In this document: positions 45,294-64,000 of the stretch, piece by piece
How the letters are laid out: every line of letters starts with the position of its first letter
Numbering within the stretch: position 1 is the first letter of the stretch
Origin: Diadema setosum
Taxonomy: Eukaryota > Echinodermata > Echinoidea > Diadematoida > Diadematidae
Direction of reading: 5' to 3'
Assembly: GCF_964275005.1 (NCBI RefSeq)
Contig: NC_092693.1
Location: 23,649,122 to 23,713,121 of the forward strand
DNA length: 64,000 bases
Position numbers and translations under genes: made by a program
The notes under the pieces: model-generated
What the model saw: the letters and a program-made list of their open reading frames with translations, nothing else
Told to the model about the DNA's origin: nothing
Database searches by the model: none

Positions 45294-46733
45294 ATATCAT
45301 TAGTCTACGGCTATATTTTCTACACCACATTACACATGCACACGAGACCCTAACTGCGACCAGCCCCAACGAGACCCTGAATAGTGAAGACACTGCACGT
45401 TTTACACGTTCCCACATATTCATATTCATGTAAACATTCATATCATTCACGTTGAAAGGTTTTCAAAATATTTCATTCTGTAATACCCACGTGCATTAAA
45501 AATCTTACTCTATACGAAAATTCCGTCACATGATGTGGCATACACTCGCTCAAAGTACTCATTTTACGGCAAAGCACTGATCTCTCGTAGTTTCGAAACA
45601 TGACTTACTTTTTTTAGCAAGGCTGCCAAAGAGCAAAGCCGGGTCTCTTCTGTAGCCAGTCGCAGTAGTGTACAGCAGCGGATAGCGCGCTTCTTATGCC
45701 GCGCGATCACTGAACCCTACTCTATCTAGCCTAGCGCCTGGCAGCGACGCCGCGCGGGGTAAGCCCCATCACTGTAAGCTGTGACGTCTCTGGATGTAGA
45801 CAGGGTCGGCGGCGGGGGGAGGGGAGGGGGGGGGGGGGGGAGGGAGGGAGGGAGGGCACTTTGTTTTTTAAAATGATATAGGAATAAATAGAGGGACTAA
45901 CCCACTTGGGGCCACCACTGTCTTTTCCTTCTTTTTTTTTTTTTTTTTTTTTTTTTTTGGGGGGGGGGGGGGTCGTTTTGTTTTGTTTTGTTTACCCCGA
46001 GAGTGGCACTAGAAAAAAACAAAAACAAAAACAAAAACAAAACCGTGGTTCCTCAGCTTATTTTTCATATTGTTTTGTTTTGTTTTGCTTCGTTTGTTTT
46101 TCTTTTTGTTAGCTGATGAAACCCGGAAGTGGCACCAGAGAGAATGTTTTCAATATTTATAACAAATTTTAATGAACAAGGATGATGTCATGACAGCTTC
46201 ACTATAAGAATGCATGAGTTGGGGCTCAAGGATCAGGAAACAGAACAAAAGAAGAAGGCGTGCACAGATTCTACACAGGTGAATTTGTTAAGCAAGCGGT
46301 ACATATTGTAATGGAATGACACTGCTACATTTCTGAAATATGTGAGGCTTTGAACATTTTCAGAGTATTGGTTTCTCTGAATGTTTAAGGACCACAATAA
46401 ATTCCAACACATATCTATCCATGGAACTGTCGATTTATGTGCTACATGAGGTGAAAATTAATATTATGAAAATCGTCTGGAATACCCCTTTAAAAAAAAA
46501 TATTGATCCCTATTTTTTGCTTTAATACCCAAACAAGTTTAGTGGGATACGCTGAAACTGGTAGGACCCTGACTCCCGATCCTGCTGATCAAGTTGGGAC
46601 TGGTGGTGGGTACTTAGTATGCATGATGTCCACGGGATGGCCGGTCGGCTGGCGGCACCACGTCCCAATGCCTTACTCGGGATGAGTTTGGTCACGATAT
46701 TAGATGAGAGAGCTGTAATTCCATCCTTGACAA

Positions 46734-46890
46734 CAGTGGCGGATCCAGAGGGGGGCGCACGCCCGGTGCGCCTCCTCTTTATTTTTGGTTAAAACAAAAG
46801 AAATAAAAAGAAAAAATGGGGGTGGGGCGTGCGCCCCCTTTAATTTTGTAAAGGTATCTCCCCTTTACGGATTTCCTGGATCCGCCCCTG
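46734..46890. mobile_element. hAT-type miniature, second copy
   Basis: The ends are the same CAGTGGCGGATCC and GGATCCGCCCCTG, and the interior (AAAACAAAAGAAATAAAAAG, TTTAATTTTGTAAA) is the same as at 28100. No target duplication is visible here. Confidence 0.85.
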
Positions 46891-47322
46891 ATCACCATCT
46901 TAAATTTCAAACTGAAATAGTTATACATGCAACAGATTGCCGATTTGTTATCACTTTGTGAAGAAATCCATGAAAAGGAGCATGTTTTCTTCTTTTACAT
47001 TCTTCTTGATATTCTTTCTCATCTTTCATCTTTTTTCTTTCATCTTTTCCCTTCTTTTTCATTTGGTGCCTGTCATCTACTCTTTCAAAAAAAAAAAAAA
47101 AAAACAGAGCAGATAAAGTTGCATGTAAGTGTGCATGTGAAGCCGTCTCCTCTCAGCCTTTTCCAAAGTAAGATTATATGATGTAAATATATTTTTATTA
47201 ACAAGATAATAAAACAAAGATACTTTTTTACACCGTGATCTTTGTCTATTTAATGATCCATCAGAACCAATAGGAGACATTTTACAATTTACTACCTCAA
47301 TATATATAGCAGACAATACCTC

Positions 47323-47330
47323 CACACACA

Positions 47331-47392
<62 letters not shown>

Positions 47393-47414
47393 CGCACACA
47401 CACACACACACACA
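47323..47414. repeat. (CA)n microsatellite
   Basis: About 45 CA units with rare CATA and CGCA interruptions. Confidence 0.97.
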
Positions 47415-47780
47415 ATCTGCTTCAACAAGCACAAACTATCAACAATATTAACTATTCAATTCAATTCAATTTTTTAATTCCATTTTTCGACAAGAACATA
47501 GACATCACTTTTTTGGGTAACAGAAACTAAGGTGCGTAAAGCTATACATGTATGAAAATAATGTACAATTATTGTAGCACCTTATACGATAATCATACAC
47601 TATCATAAAACTCAAGTGATTAGAAGTAAGTAAACAATATGCAAAATTCGAAAATGGAATTATATTATGTCAGTCAGTTTTGCAAGATACTTTTTTTTTT
47701 CAAGTGCACTCCTTGTTGATTTGAGATATTGACTGCATGGCTTGAGTGACAGCACAGACAAAACCATAACATGAGACCAT

Positions 47781-47920
47781 GGGGGCATTTCATGAAGCAG
47801 TTTGGTCGGAGATTTTTCTGACAAATTGTTACAAGCTACTGTAATCCTTGCATCTGATTGGCTGAGAGCAAATTTGTCCGACAACGGGCGGACAAAATGC
47901 CTCATGAAATCCCCCCCCCC
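47781..47920. mobile_element. 140-bp miniature, TIR GGGGG-ATTTCATGA
   Basis: The left end is GGGGGCATTTCATGAAGC and the right end is the reverse complement of GGGGGGATTTCATGAGGC. The interior has TGGTCGGAGATTTTTCTGAC and TTGTCCGACAACGGGCGG. Non-coding; superfamily unassigned. Confidence 0.7.
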
Positions 47921-47927
47921 CAAGTGT

Positions 47928-48325
47928 ATAAAGGGATGGTAGGCTTATAGTTTTGGTTGAGACCTAATTTCAGGTTTCTATAACATTCTTGGTGAGATAA
48001 TGAGAAACATCTTATGAAATATGAAAGAGCATGCAATATTGTATGAGGAATTCAACGTTTATTTGATGAAAATTGGTTTTGAAATGGCTGAGATACCCAA
48101 AACAGCAATTCTAATGTGGGACCCACACTTTATTACGATCGCTTTGTTTTACTTTGTTTTTGGATGTTTCAGTCATTCCAAACCCAATTTTCATCAAATA
48201 AACTTTGAATTCCTCTTAAAATGGTATGCTCTATACTAAATCATAAGTGTTTTCTTGGTAGGCCTATCTCGCAAAAAGTTAAAAACCCAATTCTCATCTC
48301 CAGCAATACTGTACCATCCCTTTAA
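47928..48325. mobile_element. Long-armed foldback, TIR TTAAAGGGATGGTA
   Basis: ATAAAGGGATGGTA at the left and TACCATCCCTTTAA at the right. The arms run for over 150 bp, including GAGGAATTCAACGTTTATTT / TGATGAAAATTGG in the left arm and its inverse on the right. TTAA is present on the right and is one base off on the left. Non-autonomous piggyBac- or Kolobok-like. Confidence 0.82.
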
Positions 48326-48509
48326 TCGTATATCACAGAAGTCGAACATCGCCGGAGTCAAAGCTACACTCTTCAGTCTGTTGACTCGAGAGTTATGCAG
48401 GGATGACAGTAGGCCTATAATATGACATAATTATAATCCTCATGAGGACAGGATATACTTAGGCCTAATTTGTTCCTTCACGGTGATATATAGACAGGCA
48501 AATAGATCG

Positions 48510-48520
<11 letters not shown>

Positions 48521-48573
<53 letters not shown>
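48521..48573. repeat. (GA)n microsatellite
   Basis: About 26 uninterrupted AG units, preceded by GATA repeats. Confidence 0.97.
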
Positions 48574-48577
<4 letters not shown>

Positions 48578-49140
48578 GATAGGTGTATATAAGAAAGATA
48601 CAGTAATTAAGAGGGGGGAGGCTAACTAGAAAATTGTAGACCTACAGTTAATTGCAAAATTATATGAATTTGAGATACAAGAGGAAATCACCGAGACTAT
48701 TTTTGGTTTCATTTCCTTAGCATGAATGTATAAAAAAAAAAATGCAAATATACAAGTATGATTGATTGATATGAGTAGGCCTGATATGATGATCAATTAA
48801 TTTCTTCACTGTTACCTTCATTGGGTAATGCTTTTGCTTCTTGTTTCGAATAATTTTACAAAACTTATTTGCATAGGGCCTGTCTTTCATGTCCTTTTCA
48901 CAGCTGTCAGATGGAAACAAAGCAACAACAACAACAAAAAGGTCTGTGCTGTAATTATCGAAACATTCATCTAAAGCTGGTTTAGAGTTTGGAACACATC
49001 GATTTCAAAGAAAGAATAACTACTGTTTGCGAGTATCACGCGAATCATGCCTGCGAATTGGTCTTTGTTGCTGTGGAGAATGAGTAAGCGGTTTTACCGT
49101 CAATGATAATCTTTCTCGGTTTTATAGGGTACTGTAGGCA

Positions 49141-49211
49141 CTGATCTCCCCTCTAGAGGGGAGATCAGAGACCCTACTTAGTATAAGCATGGACCTACAA
49201 GTAGGTCCATG
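49141..49211. repeat. Two adjacent short palindromes upstream of CIAPIN1
   Basis: CTGATCTCCCCTCTAGAGGG, continuing to 49168, is a perfect 28-bp palindrome. Twenty bases on, CATGGACCTAC-AA-GTAGGTCCATG (49188-49211) is a second. They lie within 210 bp of the candidate CIAPIN1 first exon's donor. They could be a small repeat or a regulatory structure. Confidence 0.7.
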
Positions 49212-49215
49212 GTAT

Positions 49216-49418
49216 AAGATAGGCATATCGACGCATTTATCGACGACCGGCGAGCAAGCGCAACGTTACAGTATCAACAGTCAAGAGACTCGACTGATCG
49301 ACGACAACCGGATTGGTAAATGTGACGTAGCCTCCGCTAGCTAGGTGTTGTGCGAACAAAGGTACAAGAATCAACAATAAAGTACCAGTACTAGTATCCT
49401 TGTGGAAGCTTGATTAAG
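49216..49418 (+). other. CIAPIN1: Candidate 5' UTR exon and promoter area of CIAPIN1
   Basis: A strong donor (ATTAAG|GTAAGTGTG, cut after 49418) could join the acceptor CCCCAG ending at 50043, 18 bp before the CIAPIN1 ATG. The sequence before it is richer in CpG than its surroundings and includes TGACGTAG. The exon's start cannot be read. Confidence 0.45.
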
Positions 49419-50061
49419 GTAAGTGTGATATTTAAGTGCTTTTTGAGTCAGTGTCCTTCCAGTAGTCAACAGCAGTGGCGTTTGCAAACGAAGCTCACTT
49501 CTTTTCCATGCATCACATGCAGAACTCGACAGCCGATATTGCAGCGAGTGGATGTAGCAGTTCAGTCCCATCCGTTGTAATATGTGCTGGTGATTGCTCG
49601 TGCTCTAGCGCATGATGTCTGCGTATTCTACTTCATAATCATAAACAAATAGACAACACCAAGTATCCAGCTACAATGTACAATAGGTCTACTACTGTAA
49701 ATCAGAGTCTAGACGAGATCATACGAGATGTTAGATGTTGTTGTTGGGTTGTTTTGTTTTTTCATTTTGCAAAATCAATGAGATTATTTCACGAGTATGC
49801 TGGGGTTATTTGGTTTTAAAAGTTTAATTGTTTTGTTTTGTTTTGTCTTGTTTTTTTTTTCCAATGAAACCCTCATAAAATATAGTACATCTGCGTCATT
49901 GTAAATGCATTTCGTGATTTTATATTTGTTTAAGTTTACAATGAGTAAAATCGGTAATCTTTTGAAGATTTATTGTAGGAATAACACAAGACTCGAGAGA
50001 CTCAAAAAGCCAAGCAAGCATCCTGATTACGTTTCATCCCCAGGTCCAGGCAGATCAAATC

Positions 50062-58568
<8,507 letters not shown>

Positions 58569-59091
58569 ATATTTTGATTTTGCTTTCGATGAATGCAATA
58601 AGAAGATGTATATTTGTATGAATATTAAGATAATTATGAGCTTTGACTTTGAAAGCCACTGCATTACCTGATTTCTTTATCTTCAGGTGTCTCTGTGTCA
58701 CAGTAGTTAAAGCCATCTCATCAGATGAATTAGCGGCGTGTTTTACAGGCTGCAGTGAAACAGATCATACGTTGCGTCTAAATGAACATGGCCCCTCACA
58801 TTAAGGGGTTTAGAAAAACATTTCACCTTTGAATATCCCTTCTTAAACTTATTAACATGGATTATGCCTTTCTTAACTACTCTGTGACTGAATCACTGTA
58901 ACATTTAGAGTGATTTGATCAATATTTCACTCATTGACTGATATTTTTTTAAAGGTATACCTTGTAATGAAACATCAGTAGATTATTTAGCATTACATAT
59001 CTAACAGATCACCAAAAGAGCAAGAATTCATCCTGCAGGTGTTGTAGAAAACAGATTGATAGAATGAATCCAGAATAATACTGTGACATCT

Positions 59092-59990
59092 TTACACAAT
59101 TTTTTCAGGAGGTTTCAATTCAATTGCTTTCCATACACTGGTATGATTGTCATCAAGTAAGTATTTAACCAAAGTCAATTTTTGGCTTAACGCATAAGTA
59201 TGTATGTCAACCATCTTTAAACCTCCTTCATTATATTCATTACACAAAACTGCTCTCTTCACTCTATCATTACCATTATTCCAAATATGATTACAAAACA
59301 TTTTGTTAAGTTTCTGGAAAAATGAGTGTGGAATGCTGATACACAGGACAGAAAATAAGTAGAGAAACTGAGGGAGCAATAGAGATTTTATGACTGTTTT
59401 CCCCATGAGAGATAAATTCCTTCTTTTCCAGCAGTTCAGAGTGAATTCAATCTGTTTTAACTATGGAACAAAATTCAAGTCAAACAAGGCTCTGGTATTC
59501 AGTGAAAATGTGACACCAAGGGCATTAAAAGTGTTTTTTTTTTTCCAATTCAGACCCATGTCGGCAAAAGGCAAAACAGTCTTTTTTTTTTTCTTCTTTT
59601 TTTTTCAGTTCTGACAAAAATTACAACCTGGTACAAAAGCAAACTTATTCAGTAAGTCAAAAAGGCTCTGACAAGACTCTGTTTTTCATCTAAAAAACTT
59701 AAAGTGTCATCTGCAAACATGCTCAATTTTTTCTCATACTCACCTACAACCATGCCCTTTATACAGGGTGTTACAATTTGAGCGTATAGATCATGCAAGC
59801 ATTTCGATAGTTAATAAAAACAACAAAGGCGGAATAGGGCAGCCTTGAAAAATACCATGGGTCATTTTCGCCGGTTTCGTCAACCATTGTTCATGACAAA
59901 ATTTATGTGATCATTATAGAGCTGTTATATCCATTGAATAAGATTATTACCCAAGCCCAATTTGGTTTTGAAATTTTAAGAAGAAAGCGA
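59092..59990 (-). mobile_element. LINE ORF2 fragment (L1/Tx1-like, C-terminal part)
   Basis: The minus-strand frame includes VIKSLLLPQFLYLFSVLCIS, NKMFCNHIWNNGNDRVKRAV and YNEGGLKMVDIHTYALSQKL, the usual segment after the reverse transcriptase of L1/Tx1-clade elements. Further up (about 59790-59900) decayed coding similar to the polymerase's GCP-x-SA block can be made out. Several stops and shifts are present. Confidence 0.7.
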
Positions 59991-60066
59991 AAAAGGGAAG
60001 TATAAAGCAGTTTATTTAGTTGCAGCCCAGCAGTGAATACCAAGAACATAACAATACTGTGAAGAG

Positions 60067-60937
60067 TCAGAGCTGAGGCTCGTCTTTTTTTGGAGGGGAT
60101 CCTGCTTCCGTTTGACCATCATGCCTGCCTTTGTAGATCGTGATGTGACCACCATCAATGTATTTCAGCACTGCCGGATAAACGAAAAAAGCTTTCTTGC
60201 CCTCTCCTTGTAACTTCTTCAAAACTGGAACCAAGGCTTTACGTTGTAGCTGTACACGACGGCTCAGATCATCTAGACGAAAAGCTCAGATCATCTAGAC
60301 GAAAAGCTTCCTGTCATGGAACCGCCTCGGATTTGAAGGCCTCAGTGCATGCCTTCTCCACAGCTTGCTTCTCGTGATACATTTCAAAGGCTGCATGGAT
60401 GGGACGTGGTTTCTCAATACCCCGGGCTGGCCAGGGGCCTGTTGGTGTCTGATGGGCCATCTGGATGTTGAATCTTAGGTTCGTGTTAGGAGTGACGACA
60501 AGAAAGATTCGCATGAAGAATGGCCAGATTCTACACCTTTTGGTATGTTGAAGAAGACCAGAATAGACTGTCGAGATCCGTTTTCCTGTTCATCTATCTT
60601 GTCCATACATGTCTCTAGCTTCTTCCCCAGCTCTTCTATGGCCTCATTACATGATTTTTTCACTTCCTTCCCTTCAGCACTCATACACTCGTATGAAATG
60701 TCATGAGTCTTTGGTCCAGCTGTTTGTTAAAAGCTGCAAACCATGCGGGCGGCAATAGCTCGGACTGTGGGTCGGCAGAGTCCCGGTGTGCCGAGACAGA
60801 TATTCGGCAAGCACCGTGTAGCGGCATTCTGATCTGTATTTTTAACATCTTTCCTCACTCAAAATCTCACTAAATTTACCTTTTTTGCGACTGTTGGCCT
60901 TCTTGGGTGTCTCCTCTCTCCTGTGCTTCCCTGACAT
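60067..60937 (-). mobile_element. LINE ORF1 relic (L1/Tx1-like)
   Basis: From ATG at 60937 the minus strand reads MSGKHRREETPKKANSRKK. Later pieces are EELGKKLETCMDKIDEQENG (coiled-coil-like), SILVFFNIPKG (RRM-like strand), EKPRPIHAAFEMYHEKQAVE and RKALVPVLKKLQGEGKKAFF with LKYIDGGHITIYKG near the end. This is the ORF1p order of L1/Tx1 elements. Frames change more than once. A 22-bp tandem duplication (GCTCAGATCATCTAGACGAA) lies at about 60263-60306. Most of ORF2 that should follow is missing. Confidence 0.7.
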
Positions 60938-62852
60938 TATGGCTACTTGGGTTTTAACCAAATATTTGTGTCGAAAGGAAAGTTTTAAAAGAGCTCCCTC
61001 GTACTGTGTCTACATCACATATCCTACCATTACTCCATCCCGAATGACTTGTTGATTCCAGTAGCTCATTGATAGGTAAAACAGCCTCGTCTTGAACCAG
61101 TGAGCATCAATGCAGAAACATGACCACTAGAGTATGTGGATGAATTGTGTTTTGCTGTCATGACGATTGCAATTGTGTGCTACCATTTATAATAATTAAT
61201 AATCTATAGATACACAAATACGTGGATTTTTTGTGTCAAACAGTTTTAGCATTCAGAAGCACGTAGTGTTACATTCGGCCAATGGTTTTGATGCCAGCTG
61301 AAACGTTGCAGTGGGATATATGTACATGCGCTGCAGGGATAGAGTGAATATTTTGTAACACAGGTGGCTATACCTGCAGAACTCTCAGTTGATTATGCCA
61401 TGGAGTGTGTAAGACCACTTGTGCACTTTCATTAGACCTCTACTGAGTGTGTTTTATAGATGGCAATGGTCTCCTATTTTACACAAAATCACTCCAAGCA
61501 GCAATGCTTTGTGAAATACAATGCCTTTGAAGACATGCACGTGTTTTCGCTGTTGTTGCTGTTCACCCTCAAGTTTTGCATCTCTTTTCACTGTTGTGGC
61601 TTTTTGCCCTCGAGTTCTGCCTGTTGGGTGCCACGAGCATGGCAACATTGATCGAATGTTGCATGCTGTTGTGGCAGATGTGCTATCCTTTGGGATTGCA
61701 CACTTTGATCCAGTTTTAAATGTAAAGTGTCAATTGGGAAGTGGTTGCATAGAGCCACCCTTTCACACAGACCACATTGCAGAACTGTATGTACCACGTG
61801 GTTGCGCGCATCCAGGTGACTGTAATGCTTGGCATAAGATGTGGATTCCAAATGCAACTTTTCTCCCAGCATTACTTTCTATTTCCACTGTTGAGATAAA
61901 ATGTAGCATGTGAAGATTGTAAGAAGTTCCCATCATGATTGTGTAACCTGAATTTAGCATAGTGTCTTTGCAAGTACAATCTTTGTCATCTATACACTAT
62001 TATATGTCATGTTGTAACCTTGTCAAATGATTGAATTTACATCAGGCCACCACTGTATGATGTGTTACAATTCAAATTAAATGTATGACCCATGTGCTGG
62101 GCATGGAGTTGTTCAAAGCTAGCCCTGTGATATATTTCCATTTGAATTTCTTGCAATGTTTCATATCAAACATTATTTCATTTTTTGTTATGCAACTGTC
62201 AGCTTGTATTGCAATGTCATGTGTTTTGCACGAGTCTGTACAGCATAATGTGTAGTAGGAAACTCAATGTGGCTTATTCAGTTATCCTACTGCAAGTCTT
62301 GAGAGAGAGATTGGGTACATTACTGTCGTCCTGCTTGACTGAAGAATTGTCAATATGTGGAAACTTAAGGTTAAGAAATCTTCCCTTTGCAATGCCTCTT
62401 TCTACTTAATTTCACAACAACATGTGTTTAAAATGAGCAAGACAGTTTACTCAATTTATTTTGGCTTTGAGTATCTTGGAATGCTGAAGGCGGCATTCTG
62501 GTGCTTCATTCTGCTATCAAACATCTGATGTAAATGTCATCTGATGACCATGACAAGAACTGTAAAACTTACACCATATTTAAGCAATCCAAGCTGCCAA
62601 CGTTTCCTAATGATTTTGTGCAAACCTCCCATGTTATCTCACAAATCCAGCAACTACATGTATGCATCTGCCCAAATATCAGAACTTTGTGATATGTGAG
62701 TAAGATTGCACTTCAGAAGATTTTATCGTACACAAGCATTTTTTGATGGTTCTTTTTGTATGTTCTTAAAATTGTGATTTGTAACTTTTGATGTACATAC
62801 CCGCAATTATCTAAAAGGATAATTGACCTAGTTATGTATAAACATTTTCTTG

Positions 62853-62858
62853 AATAAA
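62853..62858 (+). terminator. Candidate polyadenylation signal AATAAA
   Basis: A canonical hexamer in TTGAATAAAGAAATG, 4.3 kb after the CIAPIN1 stop. It could end a long CIAPIN1 3' UTR or an unannotated transcript; the link is not shown by the sequence. Confidence 0.3.
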
Positions 62859-64000
62859 GAAATGATTCAGTCAAAAAACAAGGGAGCTCGAAATGACATC
62901 AGCTTGTTGCTTCGGTAGTTCTTTGTACTTGCTTGTCATGATCAAGTCAATTCTGGGTACTCTTCTTTCGTTTCTTGTCTACTGCTGACTGAATTTGAGA
63001 GAGAGTATTATGAGTCCACAGGCCATTGACTTTTAATGCTAAAATACTACACGTATATGCAGCTAAAATATATATAACTCATCTTACATATATGATTTAT
63101 AAGTGATCAAAGAAGTGATGGTAATGATGATCATTGTGATCATGGTCATCCGAATTATAATGATTATTATGAATTAAGATAGTGATGGTGATGATGATAA
63201 TAATAGAATTAGTAAAGATAATAATGATAATGATGACATCATTATCATCACCAAAATTGTTACTATTAGTGTTTCGACCCTTATAATTGAAACATGCTCT
63301 TGCAGCAAAGGGCATTTCAAAGCAAACTTTTTGTTTCTTTACTATGTCACTTTGTGCTCTGAGCTATCTGTATCATCCTATCAAATACTATCATCCTATA
63401 CCACTTTATGAAAGTTCAGAGGATTGCTCCCCCCCCCCCCCCCCACAAAAAGAAAGTGTTTGTGCTATTTATTGGCGGGTGGTTTGTTTGTTTGTTTGGT
63501 TGGTTGGTTGGTTGTTTTTCTTTTCTTTTCTTTTCTTTTTGGGTTTGTAGAATTATCAATCTCAATTTAAGTTTGTACGGTATTATAGATTGATATTTTC
63601 CATGATGATTGTCCATCAATTAAAAAAAAAAAAAGACATCTAATGGTGGGTTTGCCCTTATTTCAGTTTCGCATAGTTCTTTTCATGGTCAGTGAAGTGT
63701 ATGGAAGAAGTGAAAGTGATTGTGGGAATTCATTGTGTGGAGTGAGTGTGAGTGTAGCAATCTGTTTGATATTGGACAGAGTGTTATGGACTTGACTAGA
63801 AGCAAAGCACTGACAGTGGTCCCTGTGGTGATATACATAATTGTTAGAGAAAATTTAAAGAGGCAAAGTTGATGCATTCATGATTGGAGTCATGTGGGTT
63901 TGTCTGTTTGTGTCCATGTCAGAGATAGTGTGAGTGTTTGTTTGTTTCCTTATTTTATTCTATTTAGTCATGGGGTTAAAAGCCCTCAAGCAGCCAAGAG

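Larger units (their letters stand above)
43103..49215. other. Upstream region between CLPTM1L and CIAPIN1
   Basis: No protein-coding gene was recognised. CLPTM1L needs a non-coding first exon here. A CpG-rich stretch at about 45640-45790, next to a minus-strand donor-like AAA|GTAAGT near 45608, is the best candidate for its promoter and first exon. A second GC-rich spot (GGCCGGCCGGCC) lies near 44680. The rest is microsatellites, homopolymers (G run at 45820-45840, T/G runs at 45930-45972) and miniature transposons listed separately. Confidence 0.45.
58569..64000. other. Downstream of CIAPIN1: 3' UTR, LINE relic, unassigned DNA
   Basis: No further gene was recognised. The CIAPIN1 3' UTR must start here, but its end is not clear. 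A LINE relic occupies about 59090-60940. The 61000-62900 part has no recognisable coding but ends in a canonical AATAAA at 62853. Beyond it are (GAT)n-like repeats (about 63115-63260), a C run (63430-63443), (GTTT)n/(GGTT)n at 63484-63515 and TTTTC repeats. A 130-codon ORF at 61521-61913 matches nothing known to me. Confidence 0.55.

Noticed and set aside
47077-47415. 112-codon ORF of alternating Cys and Val
   Set aside because: It is the translation of the CA microsatellite.
61521-61913. 130-codon ORF downstream of CIAPIN1
   Set aside because: No recognisable domain or splice context, and an overlapping antisense ORF of similar length; probably chance in a non-coding stretch, though a lineage-specific gene is not excluded.
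63480-63535. GTTT/GGTT repeats as telomere-like sequence
   Set aside because: They are not TTAGGG and form a short mixed microsatellite beside homopolymers.

Overview
This is a stretch of animal nuclear genome. It is AT-rich, its genes are split by many GT-AG introns, and it is crowded with small DNA transposons, foldback elements, LINE remnants, SINEs and microsatellites. The four host genes match human families closely at protein level, yet their human counterparts lie on four different chromosomes, so this is not a vertebrate arrangement. The style of the repeats (TTAA-flanked foldbacks, GGATCC-type hAT miniatures, Merlin, pogo-like miniatures) suggests a marine invertebrate, most likely an echinoderm or other non-chordate deuterostome. 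The species cannot be fixed from the sequence alone.

Layout. (1) 1077-7564, minus: the N-terminal 8 coding exons of INTS8, an Integrator complex subunit; the rest of the gene lies beyond the left edge. (2) 7565-8006: a short, GC-richer gap shared head-to-head by INTS8 and PDCD5, with a perfect NRF1-type palindrome. (3) 8007-20600, plus: complete PDCD5, 6 exons, 126 aa. Its 9.2 kb first intron holds a hairpin repeat, a pogo-like miniature, a Merlin transposon, a 163-bp tandem array with nested hairpins, a zinc-knuckle plus TatD-nuclease relic and a LINE reverse-transcriptase relic. (4) 20601-29454: intergenic, with no gene seen. (5) 29455-43095, minus: complete CLPTM1L, 14 coding exons, 533 aa, with one GC-AG intron. 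Its introns hold several TIR elements, one of which carries five 158-bp units rich in AGGTCA direct repeats. (6) 43103-50043: the upstream regions of CLPTM1L and CIAPIN1, with foldback and palindromic DNA. (7) 50062-58568, plus: complete CIAPIN1 (anamorsin), 9 coding exons, 306 aa, both Fe-S cysteine motifs intact. (8) 58569-64000: downstream DNA with a decayed L1/Tx1-type LINE and no recognisable gene.

The host genes are housekeeping genes with separate roles: Integrator/PP2A transcription attenuation, PDCD5 in apoptosis and chaperonin biology, CLPTM1L in ER lipid scrambling for GPI synthesis, and CIAPIN1 in cytosolic Fe-S assembly. There is no sign of an operon. All exon boundaries below were read by eye from splice signals, reading phase and remembered human protein sequences; no search was run. 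The less ordinary material is in the repeats: the DR1-bearing array, the hairpin/satellite complex at 12.5-13.6 kb, the zinc-knuckle/TatD composite, and repeats that butt directly against splice acceptors in INTS8 and CIAPIN1.
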